The notes: a model not told the origin generated them from the letters alone. 35,886 nt of DNA from Bacteroidaceae bacterium (GCA_017616445.1 JAFZYE010000074.1:1-35886); one strand, 5' to 3'; positions 1 through 8,318 are shown, counted from the stretch's first letter. A program made the numbers and translations.

Positions 1-50
1 ATCTTTGCAGCGAAATAGAAAAAACAGGCGAAGAGTTTGTCCCTATAATA

Positions 51-132
51 AATGTCAAGTAATTCAGTATGTAATTCATAAGAATGTCAAGTAATTCAGT
101 TTAACCAGGTGAAAACTGACAAGTAATTTCAG
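51..132 (+). repeat. Short direct repeats, possibly a relic of a transposon end
   Basis: An 18-base unit (AATGTCAAGTAATTCAGT) occurs identically at 51-68 and 83-100, a 32-base period. A diverged third copy (TGACAAGTAATTTCAG) lies at 117-132, and the core GTAATTCA also occurs at 71-78. Multiple same-direction repeats beginning TGT/TGACA near an end resemble the terminal repeats of IS21-family elements, but no transposase is visible on the right and no target duplication could be defined. The repeat is seen directly; the IS interpretation is a guess. Confidence 0.45.
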
Positions 133-194
133 GAAAAGGCATCATTTTGACTACACTCGCTTAATCGCATTTTTCCTTGGGGCTCTTCAATAGT

Positions 195-254
195 AGTCCC
201 ACACTGGGACTAAATAGTCCCACGTTGGGACTGAAACGTTCCCACGTTGGGACT
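195..254. repeat. Three tandem palindromes at 21-22 bp spacing
   Basis: Three copies of a 17-base palindrome lie at 195-211 (AGTCCCA CAC TGGGACT), 216-232 (AGTCCCA CGT TGGGACT) and 238-254 (left arm degraded to GTTCCCA, right arm intact). Start-to-start distances are 21 and 22 bp, close to two helical turns. They sit about 40 bp beyond the stop codon of the convergent lipoprotein gene. They could be protein-binding sites, a cluster of RNA hairpins ending or stabilising the lipoprotein transcript, or dispersed repeats. The palindromes are certain; the function is unknown. Confidence 0.7.
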
Positions 255-296
255 ATAAATTATTAGTCGTGGAATTGACTGAGAGAAAAGGGCCGT

Positions 297-836
297 TTAG
301 TTGGTATAGGCTTCCCGTTCTTGTTTGAGATTGTCTATCTTATATGTGTCGCCATCTTTGACGAGGGTGAGGACGATATCGTATTCGTAACCATCATATT
401 TGTTTTCGACCAGGACGTGGGTGGCATCCTGAGCTGTGAACTGGCGTGAAATGAGGTCACTTACATCGCCTCCGCCTTTGTAACAGAAGATCCAAGTGGC
501 CAGGCACTCGCCTTCGCAGTCGTAATCGTATTCATCTTTCAGCTGCTGCAGCATGTTGTCTGTTACGTTTTGTTTCACGTAGTCGTATTCGAGAATGGCG
601 TCTCTCCATTCTTTATAGAAATTCTCGACGAATGCCTTGGGGGCTTCGAGGTCTTCTGCTGGCTGCGCAACTGGCTCTACCGCAGCGCTATCGGTCTCTT
701 CTGAGGATGTTCGGGAGGTGGAGCTGAAAGTGCAACTGAATAGTAAGGTAAGGACGAAGAATGACGCTAACGTCAGGCAGAAAAGGCTCTTGGTGAAGAT
801 GCCGTTTTCTTGGTTTTTGTTTCTGTTGGTTTCCAT
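297..836 (-). CDS. Small lipoprotein, DUF3828-like
   Basis: A 179-residue predicted lipoprotein. The N-terminus has a charged, Asn/Lys-rich segment, a hydrophobic stretch (about residues 17-34) and a lipobox LLFSC with the lipidated cysteine at about residue 35. A Ser/Thr/Glu/Pro-rich linker follows (36-65), then a globular domain (about 67-178) starting FVENFYKEW, whose layout resembles DUF3828/NTF2-like lipoproteins of Bacteroidetes. The ATG at 836 is preferred over one at 896: a promoter -7 element lies at 866-873, between the two, so the upstream ATG would not be transcribed. The gene is monocistronic and reads toward the palindrome cluster at 195-254. Role unknown; the family call is by resemblance only. 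Confidence 0.75.
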   Translation of the reverse strand: METNRNKNQENGIFTKSLFCLTLASFFVLTLLFSCTFSSTSRTSSEETDSAAVEPVAQPAEDLEAPKAFVENFYKEWRDAILEYDYVKQNVTDNMLQQLKDEYDYDCEGECLATWIFCYKGGGDVSDLISRQFTAQDATHVLVENKYDGYEYDIVLTLVKDGDTYKIDNLKQEREAYTN

Positions 837-865
837 AATTATATTCTTTATTTGTGTTTCTGCTG

Positions 866-897
866 CAAATTTAGGATAATTATCTGAAAAGAGCAAA
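866..897 (-). promoter_or_regulatory. Bacteroidetes-type promoter for the small lipoprotein
   Basis: On the minus strand a -33 TTTG (897-894) is followed after 20 bp by TAAATTTG (873-866), matching the TTTG-N19-21-TAnnTTTG pattern of the Bacteroidetes primary sigma factor. Transcription would start about 20 bases upstream of the ATG at 836, which fixes the start codon choice. Confidence 0.65.
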
Positions 898-984
898 TCT
901 TTCTAACAGTTTGAGCCTTTTTTTGCAGTTCTCCTGACAATATCGACAAAATGTTGCCGTTCAGTAAAAAAAATGCATAATTAT

Positions 985-1015
985 TTTGTACTTCAAATGG
1001 TTTTCACTACTTTTG
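985..1015 (+). promoter_or_regulatory. Bacteroidetes-type promoter for pruA
   Basis: TTTG at 985-988, 19 bp spacer, then TACTTTTG at 1008-1015, a full match to the -33/-7 pattern. The expected transcript has a leader of roughly 35-40 nt before the ATG at 1060. Confidence 0.7.
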
Positions 1016-1059
1016 CATACCAAAAGAACTAGGTAACAATTTTTTAACTATATAACTTT

Positions 1060-2685
1060 ATGAAGAATTCTATCGTAACATTCCCTTGTCCGGCTAATGA
1101 ACCGGTTAAGAGTTACCTGAAAGGTAGCCCCGAGCGTATTGCGCTCGATGCAGAGTTGAAACGTCAGAGTGAGACTGTTCTTGACATTCCTATCATCATA
1201 GGTGGTAAGGAAATCCGTACTGGCAACACCGCTGAAATCGTGTGCCCACATGACCACAAGCATGTTCTGGCTCGTTATCACAAGGCAGGTGAGAAGGAGA
1301 TTAAGATGGCCATTGATGCCGCTATGGAGGCGCACAAGCAGTGGGCCAACACAGACTGGACCACCCGTGCTGCCATCGTGATGAAATGTGCGGAGCTGCT
1401 GGCAACCAAGTATCGTCCCATCATGAATGCAGCCACAATGTTGGGTCAGAGCAAGAACATCTATCAGGCAGAAATCGACTCGGCTTGCGAAACCATCGAC
1501 TTCTTCCGCTATAATGTTCACTATGCTTCGAAGCTTTACAGCATACAGCCAAAAGACGGAGCAGGCAATATCAACAACACGGAATATCGTCCGCTTGAGG
1601 GATTCGTGCTGGCTGTGACACCTTTCAACTTCACTTCTATCGCATGTAACCTCAACATGACTCCAGTGCTGTTGGGTAACACCACGATTTGGAAACCATC
1701 ATCAACAGCCATCCTCTCGAACTACTACCTGATGCAGATGTTCAAGGAGGCAGGTGTGCCTGACGGAGTCGTGAACTTCGTACCAAGCAAGGGTTCTGAA
1801 ATCGGTAAGATATGCTGTGCCAGCAAAGACCTTGCAGGTATTCACTTCACAGGTTCGACCGCTACATTCCAGACATTGTGGCGCTCAGTGGGCGAAAACA
1901 TCGCCAACTACGTAAGCTATCCTCGTCTGGTGGGCGAGACAGGTGGAAAGGACTATATCTTCGTACATCCTTCTGCCAACATCGACGCAGTGGCTCATGC
2001 TGCCTTCACAGGTGCATACGAGTATCAGGGACAGAAGTGTTCGGCTGCCAGCCGTATGTACATACCTAAGAGCCTTTGGGGACCTGTACTTGACAAGATG
2101 AAGGTATGGGCAAAGGAAATCAAGATGGGTGACGTATGTGACAGCAACAACTTTATCAATGCAGTGATTGACGAGACTTCGTTCGACAATATCGCATCAT
2201 ACATCGAATACGCTAAGGCATCGAAAGATGCAAAGATTGTGATGGGTGGCGGTTACGACAAGAGTGTTGGTTACTTTGTTGAGCCGACCGTTATCGAAAC
2301 CACCGATCCTCATTTCAAATCGATGGAAGAGGAGATATTCGGCCCTGTACTGACCGTATATCCATACGATGATGATAAAGTGGATGAGGCAGTGAAACTG
2401 TGCGACACAACTTCTCCATACGGATTGACTGGTTCTGTATTCGGTCAGGATCGTATGGCTGTTGAGAAGATTGCTGACGCTCTGTGCTATACAGCAGGTA
2501 ACTTCTATGTGAATGATCGTCCTACTGGTGCTGTAGTAGGTATGCAGCCGTTTGGCGGAAGCCGTGCATCAGGAACGAACGACAAGGCTGGTGGTGAATT
2601 CAACCTCATCCGTTGGGTCCTCCCACGTGTAATCAAGGAAACCCTTGTGTCACCTACCGACTATCGTTATACCTATATGAAGTAA
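1060..2685 (+). CDS. pruA: L-glutamate gamma-semialdehyde (1-pyrroline-5-carboxylate) dehydrogenase
   Basis: A 541-residue cytoplasmic NAD-dependent dehydrogenase that oxidises glutamate semialdehyde (the open form of pyrroline-5-carboxylate) to glutamate, the last step of proline and ornithine catabolism. Aldehyde dehydrogenase hallmarks are present in order: VTPFNFTS, the nucleotide-binding FTGST motif, the general-base glutamate in VGETGGKD (E293), the catalytic cysteine in GQKCSAAS (C327), the EEIFGPVL block and the C-terminal FGGSRASGTNDKAGG segment typical of this subfamily. Length and the long N-terminal extension match the stand-alone type also found in eukaryotes, not a PutA fusion. 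No proline dehydrogenase gene is nearby, so its substrate may come from arginine/ornithine. It has its own promoter at 985-1015. Confidence 0.93.
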   Translation: MKNSIVTFPCPANEPVKSYLKGSPERIALDAELKRQSETVLDIPIIIGGKEIRTGNTAEIVCPHDHKHVLARYHKAGEKEIKMAIDAAMEAHKQWANTDWTTRAAIVMKCAELLATKYRPIMNAATMLGQSKNIYQAEIDSACETIDFFRYNVHYASKLYSIQPKDGAGNINNTEYRPLEGFVLAVTPFNFTSIACNLNMTPVLLGNTTIWKPSSTAILSNYYLMQMFKEAGVPDGVVNFVPSKGSEIGKICCASKDLAGIHFTGSTATFQTLWRSVGENIANYVSYPRLVGETGGKDYIFVHPSANIDAVAHAAFTGAYEYQGQKCSAASRMYIPKSLWGPVLDKMKVWAKEIKMGDVCDSNNFINAVIDETSFDNIASYIEYAKASKDAKIVMGGGYDKSVGYFVEPTVIETTDPHFKSMEEEIFGPVLTVYPYDDDKVDEAVKLCDTTSPYGLTGSVFGQDRMAVEKIADALCYTAGNFYVNDRPTGAVVGMQPFGGSRASGTNDKAGGEFNLIRWVLPRVIKETLVSPTDYRYTYMK

Positions 2686-2692
2686 ATCAAAG

Positions 2693-2733
2693 ACCCCCTC
2701 TACTCCCCCTTTAGGGGGAGGACGGAGGGAGTG
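2693..2733. repeat. GC-rich hairpin repeat between pruA and the zincin gene
   Basis: A perfect stem CTCCCCC (2703-2709), loop TTTA, GGGGGAG (2714-2720) sits in a pyrimidine-rich/purine-rich stretch. The same kind of CTCCCCC...GGGGGAG element recurs at 35046-35171, so it belongs to a dispersed intergenic repeat class rather than being a unique terminator. It could still end or attenuate the pruA transcript; there is no T-tract after the stem. Confidence 0.55.
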
Positions 2734-2764
2734 GCTTCCATTTATCATCCTAACTAAGCCAACC

Positions 2765-4354
2765 ATGAGACCATACTTATTACCCATCTTATTGTGCCTT
2801 TTTATCTCTGCCAGCGCTCAGCGAAACCGCTTCAGGAGTGATGAAACCGCAGAAAATTACTACAAAAAGCAAGCATACGCAGGCAAGATACATATCCTAG
2901 CATCAGACAAAGCGCCCGACAGCTGCTTGGTAAGAGCAGGTGAGCAACTGAACTATCTGGCCAGTCATGTGTATCAAGAAGCCATCAATGCAATGACCGA
3001 CCAGGACTTGAAAGTGATAGCGATGGGACGCTACGAAGGTATTACCCAGCTACCTGAATTCAAGGGCTATCCGGGAATGGAACCTTGGTGGGATATTCAC
3101 AAACGAGGTTGGGGAGGTACGAATGAATTGCCTGTCATGCTTTGTGCTGAGGAGAATGTGTTGGCTTATCAGATTGACCCTAACTATGCTGAGGATATCT
3201 TGGTGAACTCGTTCGCACGAACCGTGTTCTCGATGGGTATCAAACGTACCAATCCTACAGCGGAGAACAAGCTGAATGCCATCTATTACAGAGCGATAGC
3301 AGCAGGTAAGTGGAAGAACACAACTGCCGCAAACAGTCCTTTGGATTATTGGGCAGAAGGAGTGCAGGATTGGTTTGATGTGAATGCTGAGTCGCCGCTT
3401 CCCAACGGCGAACACAATTGGGTGAACACCCATGAGGATTTGAAGCGGTATGACCGAGATTTGTACGATTTCATCGCAGAATTCTTGACATACGACGGCT
3501 GGTATCCAAGTCGCCACCCCAAGGTGAATCTGTACAAAAAAGACAGTAAGAGCGCATGGGCAAAGATGCATAAGGAGAAAAAACTCAATATCGACGTACC
3601 GGCATGCAAGGTGGAAGAGGTGACAGAGGAATTGGCCAACCGTCTCCGTCTCGACAGGTCGTTCTACAAGAAACATGTTGACGCTAATGGCATCCATATC
3701 CTGTCGTCTGATCAAGTACCGGATGAATGTCTCGTTCAAGCCCATAAAACCATCTACTGCATGACGAGCATGTTGCCTCAGGCCGTACTCGATGCGATGA
3801 CACGCGTAGATACCCGTGTCGTTGTGATGGGTAAAAAGGAAGTAACGATACAAGTACCGGAACACAGCGGGATGGTGCGCGACAGGAGTTTGAACTGGAA
3901 CCTGCGAGCACGCGGTCTTGGCGGTACGATACATGAACCGATCACTTCCTGTGCCGAAGAGAATGTGATGGCATATCCTTGGGACAAGTATCATGCAGAA
4001 GACATCTTGATACATGAATTCTCGCATTCCATCCATCTGATCGGCATCGTGCAGGTTGACCCGACCATCAACGACCAGTTGAAAGACCTGTTGGCGAAAG
4101 CCAGAGCTGAAGGTAAATGGGATAATACGTATGCTGGCTCAGAATACGCAGAATACTGGGCAGAAGGTGTGCAGGACTGGTTTAACGTGAACGCAGAGAC
4201 CCCTGAATCCGATACCAAGCATAATCCGGTGAATACTCGAGAGGAGCTTAAGCTGTATGATCCAGGGTTGTATGCGCTCATCGCCAAGTATTTCCCAGAG
4301 ACCAATGCTCAAATAGGCAAACATAAGAAAGAAAACCTATATCAAATCAAATAA
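2765..4354 (+). CDS. Secreted protein with two tandem zincin-like metallopeptidase domains, one lacking the zinc motif
   Basis: A 529-residue protein with a signal peptide (first ~19 residues, ending SASAQ). Two similar domains follow, about residues 33-245 and 300-520. Shared landmarks are HILxSD, the CAEENVxAY segment, the AEDIL helix, and YWAEGVQDWFxVNAE. Domain 2 carries HEFSHSIH (residues 417-424) with E467 in WAEG a plausible third zinc ligand, as in HExxH...E zincins. Domain 1 has NSFAR at the matching position (148-152), so both histidines and the catalytic glutamate are gone, while WAEG (E198) is kept. Domain 2 is therefore the likely peptidase and domain 1 a pseudo-enzyme. The exact family was not recognised. 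The gene is followed after 20 bp by pepP, suggesting a shared role in peptide breakdown, though the compartments differ. Confidence 0.8.
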   Translation: MRPYLLPILLCLFISASAQRNRFRSDETAENYYKKQAYAGKIHILASDKAPDSCLVRAGEQLNYLASHVYQEAINAMTDQDLKVIAMGRYEGITQLPEFKGYPGMEPWWDIHKRGWGGTNELPVMLCAEENVLAYQIDPNYAEDILVNSFARTVFSMGIKRTNPTAENKLNAIYYRAIAAGKWKNTTAANSPLDYWAEGVQDWFDVNAESPLPNGEHNWVNTHEDLKRYDRDLYDFIAEFLTYDGWYPSRHPKVNLYKKDSKSAWAKMHKEKKLNIDVPACKVEEVTEELANRLRLDRSFYKKHVDANGIHILSSDQVPDECLVQAHKTIYCMTSMLPQAVLDAMTRVDTRVVVMGKKEVTIQVPEHSGMVRDRSLNWNLRARGLGGTIHEPITSCAEENVMAYPWDKYHAEDILIHEFSHSIHLIGIVQVDPTINDQLKDLLAKARAEGKWDNTYAGSEYAEYWAEGVQDWFNVNAETPESDTKHNPVNTREELKLYDPGLYALIAKYFPETNAQIGKHKKENLYQIK

Positions 4355-4374
4355 CTTCAATTTTTCAATCTTTC

Positions 4375-5769
4375 ATGAAACCATTCAGTAAAGAAACATA
4401 CGTTCAGCGTCGTGCTGAACTGAAGAAAAAAGTCGGAAACGGCTTGTTGCTGTTCCTTGGTAATGGCGAGTCGGGCATGAACTATGCCGACAATGCCTAT
4501 CGATTCCGTCAGGACAGTTCGTTCCTCTATTATTTCGGAGGTGATTATGCAGGTCTGGCAGCAGTCATCGATATCGACAACGACAAGGAAATCATCTTTG
4601 GAAACGAACTTACTATCGACGACATTGTGTGGATGGGTTATCAACCTACCATCAAAGAAAAGAGTGCAGTAGTCGGTATCACAGAAACGCGTCCGCTCGC
4701 AGACCTTACTACTTATGTGAAGAATGCACAGCAGAAAGGCCAGCAGGTTCATTTCCTTCCACCCTATCGTGGAGAGCATCAGGTATGGTTGCAGGAACTG
4801 CTCGGCATCAATCCTGCAGAGCAGGCAGCAAAGGCTTCTGTGACCTTGATTAAGGCCATCGTGGACATGCGTAACCATAAGACCCCGGAGGAGATAGAAC
4901 ATATTGAGGCCGCAATAGACGTAAGTGTGGACATGCATCTTGCTGCTTATAAGGCTGCCCGTCCAGGTGTTACAGAAGCGCAGATAGCAGCAGCTGTAGA
5001 ATATGCTGTGATGTCGCAAGACTGCTTCCGGTCGTTCCCTACAATCGCTACGACAAAGGGGCAGACCCTCCATCAGCATGCCTTTATGAATACCCTTCAG
5101 GAGGGCGATATCTTCTTGCTCGATGCAGGAGCAGAAGACCCACTGCACTATGCTGGTGACCTGTCGTCATCGATGCCTGTCAGCGATCAATTTACAGAGC
5201 AGCAGGCAATGATCTATAACCTGCATTTGAAAACCTTCCAGGCAGCAGTGGACACACTGGCTCCAGGTGTACCATTCAAGCAAGCTCACCTGAATGCAGC
5301 AACTGTTCTCTGCGAAGGAATGAAGGAGATAGGACTGATGAAAGGCGACCCGAAAGAGGCTGCTTACAGTGGCGCATACGCCATCTTCTTCCCTTGTGGA
5401 TTGGGTCACATGATGGGACTTGATGTACACGATATGGAGAACCTGGGAGAGCAGTATGTAGGTTATCCTGAGGGTGTGGCCAAGAGTACCCAGTTTGGAT
5501 TCAAGTCGCTCCGATTGGCACGTCCTTTGGAACCAGGATTCGTATTCACGGTTGAACCTGGAATCTATTTCATTCCTGAACTCATCGATAAGTGGAAAGC
5601 AGAGAAGCAGTTCACAGACTTCATCTGCTATGATAAACTAGAGGCATGGAAGAACTTTACGGGCTTGCGTAACGAGCTTGATTACCTTATCACAGAAGAT
5701 GGAGCCCGTGTTTTAGGACATAAGAAGAAACCAATGACCATCGAAGAGGTCTATGCAGCCAAAGGTTAA
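4375..5769 (+). CDS. pepP: Xaa-Pro aminopeptidase (aminopeptidase P, M24B)
   Basis: A 464-residue cytoplasmic metallopeptidase that removes an N-terminal residue when proline is second. An N-terminal AMP_N-type domain (about 1-150; e.g. FLYYFGGDYAG) precedes the pita-bread catalytic domain. The five metal ligands can be placed: D250 (LLDAGAED), D262 (YAGDLSS), H345 (GLGHMMGLDVHD), E394 (TVEPGIYF) and E434 (GLRNELDYLITEDG). There is no signal peptide. It starts 20 bp after the secreted zincin gene, probably in the same operon, and is followed by a strong hairpin terminator. Together with pruA upstream this forms a possible peptide/proline catabolic group, which is an inference from proximity. 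Confidence 0.92.
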   Translation: MKPFSKETYVQRRAELKKKVGNGLLLFLGNGESGMNYADNAYRFRQDSSFLYYFGGDYAGLAAVIDIDNDKEIIFGNELTIDDIVWMGYQPTIKEKSAVVGITETRPLADLTTYVKNAQQKGQQVHFLPPYRGEHQVWLQELLGINPAEQAAKASVTLIKAIVDMRNHKTPEEIEHIEAAIDVSVDMHLAAYKAARPGVTEAQIAAAVEYAVMSQDCFRSFPTIATTKGQTLHQHAFMNTLQEGDIFLLDAGAEDPLHYAGDLSSSMPVSDQFTEQQAMIYNLHLKTFQAAVDTLAPGVPFKQAHLNAATVLCEGMKEIGLMKGDPKEAAYSGAYAIFFPCGLGHMMGLDVHDMENLGEQYVGYPEGVAKSTQFGFKSLRLARPLEPGFVFTVEPGIYFIPELIDKWKAEKQFTDFICYDKLEAWKNFTGLRNELDYLITEDGARVLGHKKKPMTIEEVYAAKG

Positions 5770-5776
5770 TAACAGA

Positions 5777-5805
5777 AGAAGAGCGACGTTTGCCGCTCTT
5801 CTTTG
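5777..5805. terminator. Hairpin terminator between convergent pepP and cotH genes
   Basis: A 9-bp perfect stem, AGAAGAGCG (5777-5785) and CGCTCTTCT (5794-5802), with an 8-base loop lies just after the pepP stop. It is followed by TTTG on the plus strand and, read from the other side, by purine-rich sequence. It probably serves pepP and may also serve the convergent cotH-type gene ending at 5823. Confidence 0.75.
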
Positions 5806-5822
5806 TTCTGGTTCGTTTCATC

Positions 5823-8285
5823 TCAATGCCTGATGATGTAGTCGTACACACTGAGTACATCCTGAGTATCTACGAGACCATCTTTATTCACATCTTCTTT
5901 CGTAGTTGCATCAACTGTCTTGCTGTTAATGATGAAGTCATAGATTGACAGGATGTCCTGCGTGTCAACCGTTCCGTCACCATTGATGTCTTCGACGGTT
6001 TTTGGTACAGCGACATTCGTCTTCTCGATTGCCCAGAGGCGGTTCTGACCCGTTTTGTTCTTCTCTGTATCAGTAGAATAACTGATGACCGTCGTGCCGT
6101 TTGAAGTACCACCACCATTGAGATTCATGGTACGTCCCGATTTCTTGTTGATGAGGTTGTAGTACCCTGCAGTTCCTTGTGGCACAATCGTCCAAAGCTG
6201 GCGTGTGTTGGTATTATCAACTTTTGCCAGGTTGAGTTGTACAGATGAGGTTGAGTTGGCAGCTGTACCATCTGGTGATGGGTCGTTGAGTGCATACTGA
6301 GCATCTGCCGTCAGTACTTGGAATGTTTCTCCAACGGGTACGAAAAGCCAATTCTGAGAGGTGCGTGAGGTCGAATTCGTGTACATGCTGATGAGTGCGC
6401 CTTCTGTGATACTCTGATTCGTTACATCAACAGCGATGTTGGCCTTCGAACTGATGATATGATAGTAGTAGTTCTGGTCGGATACGAATGGAGGGGTAGG
6501 GCCGCTGGCCATTTTCTTCTTGAAAGCGGTCTTGAGATAATCGCAATGCGTGTTGATGAAGCTGCGAAGGTCGTTCACATATTCTCCATACGTGTTGTGG
6601 AACAGGCGCTCATTATACTCTGCTGTACGTATGCCGTATTTCTTGAAGTTGAGGGCCTGTGATTCGTTCAACAGCGTTTCAAGGCTATCAACTTTTGCCA
6701 ACAAGTAGTCTTTGAGTCCTGCATTGTAGATCTCGTTATACCTGCGGTTGATGAGCTGCTGGAACCAAGGATCTTCCCACATGCGGTTAATCCATGAACC
6801 GGCTCTGTCTAACTCGAATGCGACATCGCACATCAACTGTTGCGAAGTGTCTCCACGACGAGAGTCGTTGGCATAGGCGATATCATAGTCCCAACATGGT
6901 CCGATATACAGTTTTGGATCACCTGCCTTGCGATAGAAATAGAGGCTCCAGAAACAGTCAAGGTTACCGCAGATTTCTATTGTACAATACCAGTTGGCCA
7001 ATGAAACACTATCGATAAGGGCACGATAGCCTTTCTCTGCGTCAGCGAAGTTGCTGCTGAAGAGTGTTGACTCGAACTTATTGACCAGATTGGTTGCATA
7101 GGTCTTCTGGGCAGAAGTTAAGGACATCGGATAGTGGATGCGGATAGGCACGCTCTTCGTAGAGGTGTTGAAATAATTGTGCTCTGCATATCCGTCGCAT
7201 TCCAAGAAATAGCTGACATCTGTTCCTGTGGTTCCTAATGGAACTTCTACGCGTTTCTCGCCCACTTCCGGGTGGTCGCTGATATGATAGGTTCCAATAT
7301 ATTCACCATTCAATGTAACATCGACATACTTATGAGCTACATTGAATTCCATGCCGCAGAACTCACTCAGTTCGCTTGTCAGTCCGTTGCGCATCAATGT
7401 CTTGTCATACGTATTTGCCATCAATGTCCAGTTGCGGGCATTTGCATATTCAGGTCCTAAGAACTCAACAGCCTGAGCGAATTTAATACGGTAAGGCTTC
7501 TTTGAAGGATTACGGTTCCAGGTAGAGTTGCCTCGACCACGAATCTGAAGGGCATCGTAGTTTGTGACGACATCGTTCTCATCTATATATAATAAGGTGG
7601 CGTTGATCCAGGTCTTCTTACTGGTGATGGATGCACCGTTCTTGGTGTTAATATAGATATGTGGTAAGTTTGACAGGCGTCGGATAATGGTATCATTCTT
7701 GGTGGTATCGACCTGTACGGAATCGGCAACATTACCATTGATAGAATCACCAACTACAAATTTCCATTGACGATTTTGGCTTGTAGCGTTTGAGGCATCT
7801 GACTTATAACTGATTAGGGCTGTACCATCTGCATTCTTTCCTCCACTCAGATTCATGGTATGCTGGGTGTAAACATTAATGATGTTGTAGTATCCTCCAT
7901 CTTGAGGCACTATCTCCCACAACTGGCTTTTGGAATTCGTATCCACTTTAGCCAGATTGAGTTGAGTCTCATAAGTCGTAAGTACAGTTGTTGGATCATT
8001 AATGGCCCAACCACCATTACGTGAAAGGAACTGATAATAATTGCCGACTTTCTTGACAATCCAATCCTCTGTAGTGCGATTTGTAATGTTCGACCAAACG
8101 CATAATTTTTCACCTTCGTATGATTTCTCGCCTACAATATCAACACAACGTGTTCCTCCATTTTTAGTAAAGATACGATAATAAACACTAGATGAAAAGA
8201 CGGGTTCATCTGCCGAAATCGTTACCAATGGTAACAGGGCAAACAACATAATGCCTAGAAGGCTGGTAGTAAAATTACGATTCAT
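5823..8285 (-). CDS. Secreted CotH-kinase protein with two ricin-type lectin domains and dockerin-like repeats
   Basis: An 820-residue exported protein. Order: signal peptide (1-25), ricin-B-like lectin domain (about 33-178), CotH-type kinase domain (about 205-590), second lectin domain (about 605-753), and two dockerin/EF-hand-like repeats (DINGDGTVDTQDILSIYD at 766-783 and DVNKDGLVDTQDVLSVYD at 798-815). The CotH domain shows RGRGNSTW (249-256), KPYRIKF (263-269) and GPCWDYDIAYAND (462-474). CotH of spore formers is an atypical kinase of secreted proteins; whether this member is active is unknown. The ATG at 8285 is chosen over one at 8333 because the -7 element at 8311-8318 lies between them. 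The lectin-like domains share QLNLAKVD and TMNL segments, so they arose by duplication. It probably acts on or binds extracellular glycans or glycoproteins. Confidence 0.85.
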   Translation of the reverse strand: MNRNFTTSLLGIMLFALLPLVTISADEPVFSSSVYYRIFTKNGGTRCVDIVGEKSYEGEKLCVWSNITNRTTEDWIVKKVGNYYQFLSRNGGWAINDPTTVLTTYETQLNLAKVDTNSKSQLWEIVPQDGGYYNIINVYTQHTMNLSGGKNADGTALISYKSDASNATSQNRQWKFVVGDSINGNVADSVQVDTTKNDTIIRRLSNLPHIYINTKNGASITSKKTWINATLLYIDENDVVTNYDALQIRGRGNSTWNRNPSKKPYRIKFAQAVEFLGPEYANARNWTLMANTYDKTLMRNGLTSELSEFCGMEFNVAHKYVDVTLNGEYIGTYHISDHPEVGEKRVEVPLGTTGTDVSYFLECDGYAEHNYFNTSTKSVPIRIHYPMSLTSAQKTYATNLVNKFESTLFSSNFADAEKGYRALIDSVSLANWYCTIEICGNLDCFWSLYFYRKAGDPKLYIGPCWDYDIAYANDSRRGDTSQQLMCDVAFELDRAGSWINRMWEDPWFQQLINRRYNEIYNAGLKDYLLAKVDSLETLLNESQALNFKKYGIRTAEYNERLFHNTYGEYVNDLRSFINTHCDYLKTAFKKKMASGPTPPFVSDQNYYYHIISSKANIAVDVTNQSITEGALISMYTNSTSRTSQNWLFVPVGETFQVLTADAQYALNDPSPDGTAANSTSSVQLNLAKVDNTNTRQLWTIVPQGTAGYYNLINKKSGRTMNLNGGGTSNGTTVISYSTDTEKNKTGQNRLWAIEKTNVAVPKTVEDINGDGTVDTQDILSIYDFIINSKTVDATTKEDVNKDGLVDTQDVLSVYDYIIRH

Positions 8286-8310
8286 ATTAGGTATGTTTAT
8301 AATTCGACTG

Positions 8311-8318
8311 CAAATATA
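8311..8318 (-). promoter_or_regulatory. Promoter -7 element for the CotH-type gene
   Basis: TATATTTG on the minus strand matches TAnnTTTG and is followed by the usual CA. No good -33 TTTG is seen at 19-21 bp, so the promoter may be weak or activator-dependent. It lies in the 53-bp gap after the acyltransferase gene and decides the downstream start codon. Confidence 0.5.

Noticed and set aside
1-62. Possible 3' end of a gene at the left edge (open frame from base 3 ending in TAA at 60-62).
   Set aside because: Only 19 codons are visible, they match no family I recognise, and all three forward frames remain open for a similar distance.
195-254. CRISPR array.
   Set aside because: Units are palindromic 17-mers with spacers of only 4-5 bases and no cas genes are present.
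837-896. 20-codon N-terminal extension of the small lipoprotein.
   Set aside because: The promoter -7 element at 866-873 lies inside it, so it would not be transcribed.
1048-1521. 157-codon antisense open frame opposite the start of pruA.
   Set aside because: It is opposite well-conserved dehydrogenase sequence and has no signal peptide or domain; it would begin inside pruA.
3050-4036. Long (328-codon) antisense open frame opposite the tandem zincin gene.
   Set aside because: The opposite strand encodes a protein with signal peptide and clear repeated domains; the antisense translation has no recognisable motif and is explained by codon usage.
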